Positions 61,370-64,000 of a DNA stretch of 64,000 bases are shown here, piece after piece. The notes under the pieces were generated by a model. The model worked only from the letters and a program-made list of their open reading frames with translations. It ran no database searches and was not told where the DNA came from. Within the stretch, counting starts at the first letter, position 1. Every line of letters begins with the position of its first letter. The stretch is from the NCBI GenBank assembly GCA_026182355.1, contig JAPFBL010000166.1, positions 62,001-126,000 on the forward strand, in the 5' to 3' direction. The stretch comes from Hermatobates lingyangjiaoensis. Lineage: Eukaryota; Arthropoda; Insecta; Hemiptera; Hermatobatidae. The translations under genes and the position numbers were made by a program.

Positions 61370-61523
61370 GTATTTAAAGTTACATGCTGTTGAAACAAGG
61401 TTGGAGGGGTTGGTTCGGGACCCCTTATTGGATATTCGGGGTTACCCTGATAACGAACAGGTTGTACGGAGCTTTCCGCTGTCCACCACCCAAGCCCCAG
61501 GGCCCCCTGACCCCTCGACCTAT
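61370..61523 (+). CDS. Internal exon of an unknown gene
   Basis: Acceptor ccattttcag and donor TAT/GTGAGT bracket 154 nt with one open frame. One base completes an upstream codon, then 51 codons read YLKLHAVETRLEGLVRDPLL, then DIRGYPDNEQVVRSFPLSTT and QAPGPPDPSTY. The other two frames have stops. GC content is far above the flanks. The exon exits in phase 0. No family recognised and no partner exon found; the Pro-rich end suggests a linker. It could belong to the next gene on the same strand, continuing right of the window. Confidence 0.7.
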
Positions 61524-62422
61524 GTGAGTCTATTACAATAAATTCAATTCACTTGTTGCAATTACTATTAATAATAAGTTAAATAGCAAAAAAGGTAAAA
61601 GAAATAAAAAAAACCGTTTCACTAAATACACAAACTACTGATAGCCAAGTCATTATAATTACATAACACAGGTATTTCTATATGTACACATGTCATATTA
61701 GTACCAGAAATATGTAATAGAAAGAAGAATGAAGTTATACCCACTTATAGATCTTAAATATTTTTCTACTCCATAACCTACGACCTACATCTTAGGATAG
61801 AATAAGATAAATAGCACAAAAATAAATTTCAATATCATAAACACATAAATAGAATAACATCTGCGTATTCAACAATCATACATTATCTTACAAAAAAAAC
61901 TGAAGAAAAATCTCATCACACTTCTTTATACAGCTGAAAGTCTTGCGACACCTAAAACATATCAATTATATAAGAGACTAAAATACAAATAGTTCTGTAA
62001 CTCTAGACATAAATGTAATAAAACACATACCTATTCAGCAACCATAGTTTAATACACAGTAAAATTAAATTAAGAATATTATTACACCACATTACTTATC
62101 TCAAAATTCTAAGGTACCTCAGATGGTAGAATTAAAATATGAATACAATCATACTTCTTCACACACTATAAATGCTTTCTACCCTTAAAACTATGTATGT
62201 TACATGAGTGAGTACAACAAAGAGAGTTGTGTAAATTTAGATTTAAAGATAAAAATATACATATCCTTTCAACTAGTATAAATTATTTCAAACAGTAGTC
62301 GTATAAAAATGTAGAGGTTTTTATATGATATTTTACCTCCTCATCTTAAATTAAATCATACAATGAACTTAAGTTATAATATTTCTTATGTAATCACCTT
62401 TTCAATCTTCATGATGCAGTAA
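61524..62422. other. No gene seen, probably intron
   Basis: AT-rich, nothing recognised. Confidence 0.5.
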
Positions 62423-62484
62423 ACTTGAAATACTTCAACGAAGTCCATCTTCCACTTGAAATACTTCAACGAAGTCCATCTCCC
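62423..62484. repeat. 31-bp unit repeated twice in tandem
   Basis: acttgaaatacttcaacgaa followed by gtccatct.cc occurs at 62423-62453 and 62454-62484 with one difference. Confidence 0.93.
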
Positions 62485-62594
62485 GATGATTAAAGTCTCA
62501 TTACTAGTCTCTAGTCAAGATATACACTTTGCTACAGTATTCGGTGTTTTCAAAAGCAACACAGGTTTGTAGTCAGTCTTTCTCATGTTCTAGG

Positions 62595-63178
62595 GTAGTG
62601 TTTCTAAAACTCTTTGATTTCAGGAAACTCTCAAGTTTTCAAATACTAAAGGCACACTGATATGAATCGTTCAACAATTTTATGATTAAATCATACACTA
62701 TGTAAAAAAAAGTAAGCATTAACAAATATAGAAAATGAAACTTACCTTGAATTTATTTATTGTTGTTTTCAAAGAAGAAGAAGTTGATGATCCTCGGCGT
62801 CTTCTTCAGTGTTTGGCGCTGTGTTTAATAGGTATAGGGGAAGAGCTCGCATTTCTTCTTCCGTATATTGACCAGAGAATAATTCTTCAGTCTACACTGT
62901 TTTGATTAGAGAATAATGTTTTTGCTAACTATGGAATTTTTTATGACAGTGGTCAACAAAGTTTATATCGCCAATGGTAAAACAAAAGCATTGCCTGTAT
63001 GACCTGTTGCGGTGAGTAACTTTTGTTAACAAGAAATTCGTTGTTACTTATCACTCATAATAATGATGCGTTCACGAAAGAAGATGCCTATAGTACATAC
63101 TTTTATTATGTCTGGATACATTATCCTAAATCACTCAGAGAAATCTAGAAATCTAATGGGCACTCCTTGAGAATCACT
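62595..63178. mobile_element. Possible hAT-type element, degraded
   Basis: The left end TAGTGTTTCTAAAACTCTTTG and the right end TTGAGAATCACTG are imperfect inverted repeats of hAT type. The 8 bases before the left end (TTCTAGGG) resemble the hAT target consensus nTCTAGAn and agree with the 8 after the right end (TCCCAGAG) at 5 positions. Inside, a minus-strand frame near 62779-62895 reads EELFSGQYTEEEMRALPLYL and ends in a stop. That text may be old transposase or an unrelated exon. Confidence 0.4.
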
Positions 63179-64000
63179 GTCCCAGAGGCTTAACAGATCA
63201 CGATCGGTCTGGGAAGAACAGTGGAAGTGAGAGGGTTTTGTATAGTGTATTAGGGTGGAATGTCTGCTTCAATTCCAATTCGCTTTCAATTTTATCAATA
63301 TAAACATAGGTGACAACATAATGTAAACCCGAGCAACTTGGAGTACCATAGTAAATATGACATACGTGTTTAACACATTAACATGCTCACTAACCTGTGT
63401 ACAGGTATCCTTTCGTCTGTACCTGCAACAGTACACACATGTTAATACTAACGCAATGGTAATGCAGAATAAGGTGGACTATTTGTCAGTCGTGACTGTA
63501 TTTAGCCATAATCAAATAATTCAATTGCATTTTCATGACAATACATCTTAACTGCCAATAAGTGTCGTAACGAGGGTATGTAGCGCATGTGGTAATTGTA
63601 TAGCTTGTACCCCCCCCCGACACGTAATCTAACTCCATGATGACAAAAAAAAAATATATGTGACAATATAAAATATATTGCAACAATTAAATTTTACAAA
63701 ATGTTATATATTACACACCAATGCCATCAAAATGTGTACTTGCATATATAGAAATGTATTTATCAAGTTATTTGAATAAATAAATAATTTAAATAAAAAA
63801 AATATTAATATTCAATAACAACCAAAGACAATATAAACCATAGATATACGTTAAATTAATGTAATGAAAACTTAAATCATTTCAGCATATTTATTAAACA
63901 ATTTTTATCGTTTTCTTTTTTATTTGCAAACCTATTATATTCAAATAATTTTATCCACTGAGAAATTTCTTTTATTGATATTGCAGATATATTTGTTAGC
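63179..64000. other. No gene seen
   Basis: AT-rich with a short C-run near 63610. Overlapping frames at 63357-63686 on both strands look random. Confidence 0.5.

Noticed and set aside
62423..62484. Start of a CRISPR-like or satellite array
   Set aside because: Only two contiguous units with no spacers; a simple tandem duplication in a eukaryotic genome.

Overview
The window looks like AT-rich insect nuclear DNA. The signs are large introns with GT..AG junctions, short coding exons, two mariner-type transposon remnants, a tRNA-derived SINE family whose 3' tail is CCTAA-like (the insect telomere unit is TTAGG/CCTAA), 5S rRNA-derived pseudogenes, many hairpin (foldback) repeats, and secreted proteins with the insect-type glycine/alanine-rich repeat domain that I recognise as DUF4774. 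There are no bacterial features, no CRISPR array and no intact tRNA or rRNA gene.

Host genes. (1) 4465-4948 (+) is the last coding exon of a DUF4774 gene whose earlier exons I could not find and which probably lie left of the window. (2) 25165-48262 (+) is a complete second DUF4774 gene assembled here from six exons that join in phase: 25165-25185, 36651-36811, 43046-43185, 44434-44606, 45989-46226 and 48018-48262. They encode 325 residues: a signal peptide, a proline/tyrosine/histidine-rich part, an acidic Glu/Gln-rich part and a C-terminal DUF4774 repeat. A TATA box at 25108 and an initiator-like TCACT lie just upstream of exon 1. (3) 56272-56547 (-) is a small intronless ORF for a 91-residue one-pass membrane protein. 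(4) 61370-61523 (+) is a convincing internal exon of an unidentified gene. A weaker coding-like island sits at 24754-25003, next to the promoter of gene 2. Two diverged inverted copies of one terminal exon (10861-11013 + and 12052-12231 -) look like relics of a membrane-protein family.

Repeats. 173-1095 is an internally deleted mariner. 21140-22077 is a mariner end refolded into a near-perfect 360-bp inverted duplication around a 218-bp loop. SINE copies lie near 5.5, 16.6, 20.8, 23.7, 32.5 and 58.6 kb. 5S-derived pseudogenes lie at 7.37 kb (+) and 7.87 kb (-). Hairpin families lie at 8.7-9.4, 37.5-37.9 and 40.5 kb. A non-coding repeat of about 2 kb is present at 40868-43005 and 50313-52350, the first copy ending about 40 bp before exon 3. 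Fragments of a gypsy-like integrase, an R2-like LINE C-terminus and a hAT-like element fill the right third.

The layout suggests a tandem pair of secreted (possibly cuticular or extracellular) DUF4774 proteins on the + strand, with introns expanded by transposons. Function cannot be assigned from sequence. Remaining stretches are AT-rich DNA in which I see no gene.
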